A DNA stretch of 64,000 nucleotides from Marinoscillum sp. MHG1-6 (lineage in GTDB: Bacteria > Bacteroidota > Bacteroidia > Cytophagales > Cyclobacteriaceae). The stretch lies in contig NZ_JAMZMI010000002.1 in the NCBI RefSeq assembly GCF_024714475.1, forward strand, positions 558,001-622,000. The letters run 5' to 3'. Below the pieces are notes generated by a model that was not told the DNA's origin, searched no databases, and was given only the letters and a program-made list of their open reading frames with translations. Both the position numbers and the translations under genes were made by a program. The first letter of the stretch is position 1. Each line of letters starts with the position of its first letter. Below, piece after piece: positions 63,179 through 64,000 of the stretch.

Positions 63179-64000
63179 ACCGTACCGGCCAGAGACTTAT
63201 TCTTTATGGAAGCAATCTTATTAATGGCATCAATATATGCTTTGATTGAAGCAATTACGACGTCCTGGTGCACTCCAAATCCAATATACATTTGCTCCTG
63301 GTACTTCACCCTTACGTGAACTTTTCCAGCATCGCTTCTGTCTCCTATTGATTGCACCAAAAACTCATCAATGTTCACTTTCTCACCAATGATTTTGTCA
63401 ACAGCATTATAAGAAGCCTCCACAGAACCTTCACCAGTCGCAGTGGCTGTCATCTCTTCACTTCCCACCTTCATGGTGATCGTTGAAGTTACCTGTCCAT
63501 TGCTTTCATACGACAGCTGAACATTTTCAAAACTGAAGCCACCTTCAGGAAGTTTTCCATCTACCAATACAATCAAGTCATCGTCTGAGATGTCCTTTTT
63601 CTCATCGGCTAGCTTTAGAAACTCTTCGTAAACTTGCTCTACCCTTTCGTTTGATAGATCGTAGTTCAGTCGCTCCAAATGATATTTCAAGGCGGCCTTA
63701 CCACTTCTGGCAGTCAGAATGATGGAGTTTTGAGGAACCCCAACATCTGCCGGATCCATGATTTCATAACTCTCTCTATGCTTGATCACTCCATCCTGGT
63801 GAATACCAGAACTATGAGCAAAGGCATTTCTACCAACAATCGCCTTATTAGGCTGCACTGGCATTCGCATCATTTTGCTCACCAAAAGGCTCAAGGCATA
63901 TATTCTGTTACTCTGAATGTTCGTGTGTAGATCTACATCCTTATGGGTCTGAAGAATCATGGCAACTTCTTCTAGTGAAGTGTTACCTGCACGCTCTCCG
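63175..64000 (-). CDS. leuA: 2-isopropylmalate synthase, 3' part (start outside window)
   Basis: C-terminal 275 or so residues. The frame continues through the window edge (upstream codons spell GERAGNTSLEEVA), so this is a partial gene. Visible are the catalytic-barrel end VGRNAFAHSSGIHQDGVIKH with metal-ligand His residues, and the C-terminal leucine-regulatory domain (about FSFENVQLSYESNGQ onward to IASIKNKSLAGTV). It condenses 2-ketoisovalerate and acetyl-CoA, the first step of leucine synthesis. The close relative citramalate synthase is a less likely alternative. Confidence 0.93.
   Translation of the reverse strand, partial: GERAGNTSLEEVAMILQTHKDVDLHTNIQSNRIYALSLLVSKMMRMPVQPNKAIVGRNAFAHSSGIHQDGVIKHRESYEIMDPADVGVPQNSIILTARSGKAALKYHLERLNYDLSNERVEQVYEEFLKLADEKKDISDDDLIVLVDGKLPEGGFSFENVQLSYESNGQVTSTITMKVGSEEMTATATGEGSVEASYNAVDKIIGEKVNIDEFLVQSIGDRSDAGKVHVRVKYQEQMYIGFGVHQDVVIASIKAYIDAINKIASIKNKSLAGTV

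Noticed and set aside
1-64000. Mobile elements, CRISPR arrays, rRNA or tRNA genes
   Set aside because: None were seen by eye: no transposase or integrase, no spaced identical repeats, and no recognisable tRNA or rRNA sequence.

Overview
The window is a chromosomal segment of a Bacteroidota bacterium, most likely from the Cytophagales. Evidence for this includes several type IX secretion (T9SS) proteins: PorQ, a PorE-like OmpA protein, and a PorV/PorU-like pair. Bacteroidota-type promoter elements (TAnnTTTG, sometimes with TTTG about 19 nt upstream) sit just before many start codons. Shine-Dalgarno sequences are absent or weak, and TTG starts are common. Signal peptides are cut in front of glutamine in every clear signal-peptidase-I case. 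Families typical of the phylum (DUF2851, DUF4290, PadR with a PspC/GIN protein) are present. I saw no rRNA, tRNA, insertion sequence, phage or CRISPR array, so this reads as a vertically inherited housekeeping region.

Layout. 1-5.9 kb: start of an unidentified minus-strand gene, pyrD, ftsK, lolA, then a winged-helix/nucleotidyltransferase gene on the minus strand. 5.9-12.8 kb: pyrF, a DUF2851 gene, a membrane protein, a NeuD/PglD-like acyltransferase, trhO, a nucleoside phosphorylase and two small proteins. 12.9-14.4 kb: an ECF sigma factor with its RskA-like anti-sigma factor, terminators and a possible small RNA. 14.4-17.8 kb (minus): DUF4290, murA and pepP. 17.9-31 kb: a subtilase, a SixA-like phosphatase, the lon-porQ-hslU operon, a PorE-like protein and the GH3-dxr-rseP operon. 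31-38.7 kb: an HtrA protease, dnaA, a CHASE2/FecR-like pair, an ArsC/Spx-like protein and a Tat-exported beta-glucosidase. 38.8-44.5 kb: a surface-glycan cluster (two GT2 enzymes, a GT-C enzyme, a rhodanese lipoprotein, a DUF2064 enzyme) and a serine hydrolase. 44.5-50.3 kb: a Crp/Fnr regulator, HemJ-SCO-cytochrome c, and a five-gene operon on the other strand encoding a metal-related ABC system. 50.6-64 kb: a Na+/H+ antiporter, a glutaminyl cyclase, an SCP2 protein, the PorV/PorU-like pair, PadR with PspC/GIN, a small exported protein and the 3' part of leuA.

Several genes share a theme of envelope biogenesis and quality control: LolA, MurA, RseP, HtrA, Lon, T9SS parts, glycan transferases, and a glutaminyl cyclase that could cap exported proteins beginning with Gln. 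The least explained items are the orphan CHASE2/FecR-like pair, the winged-helix nucleotidyltransferase with a perfect hairpin in its leader, the Zrg-like ABC operon with a His/Glu-rich permease loop, and repeated palindromic half-sites upstream of the antiporter and of the PorV/PorU-like operon.
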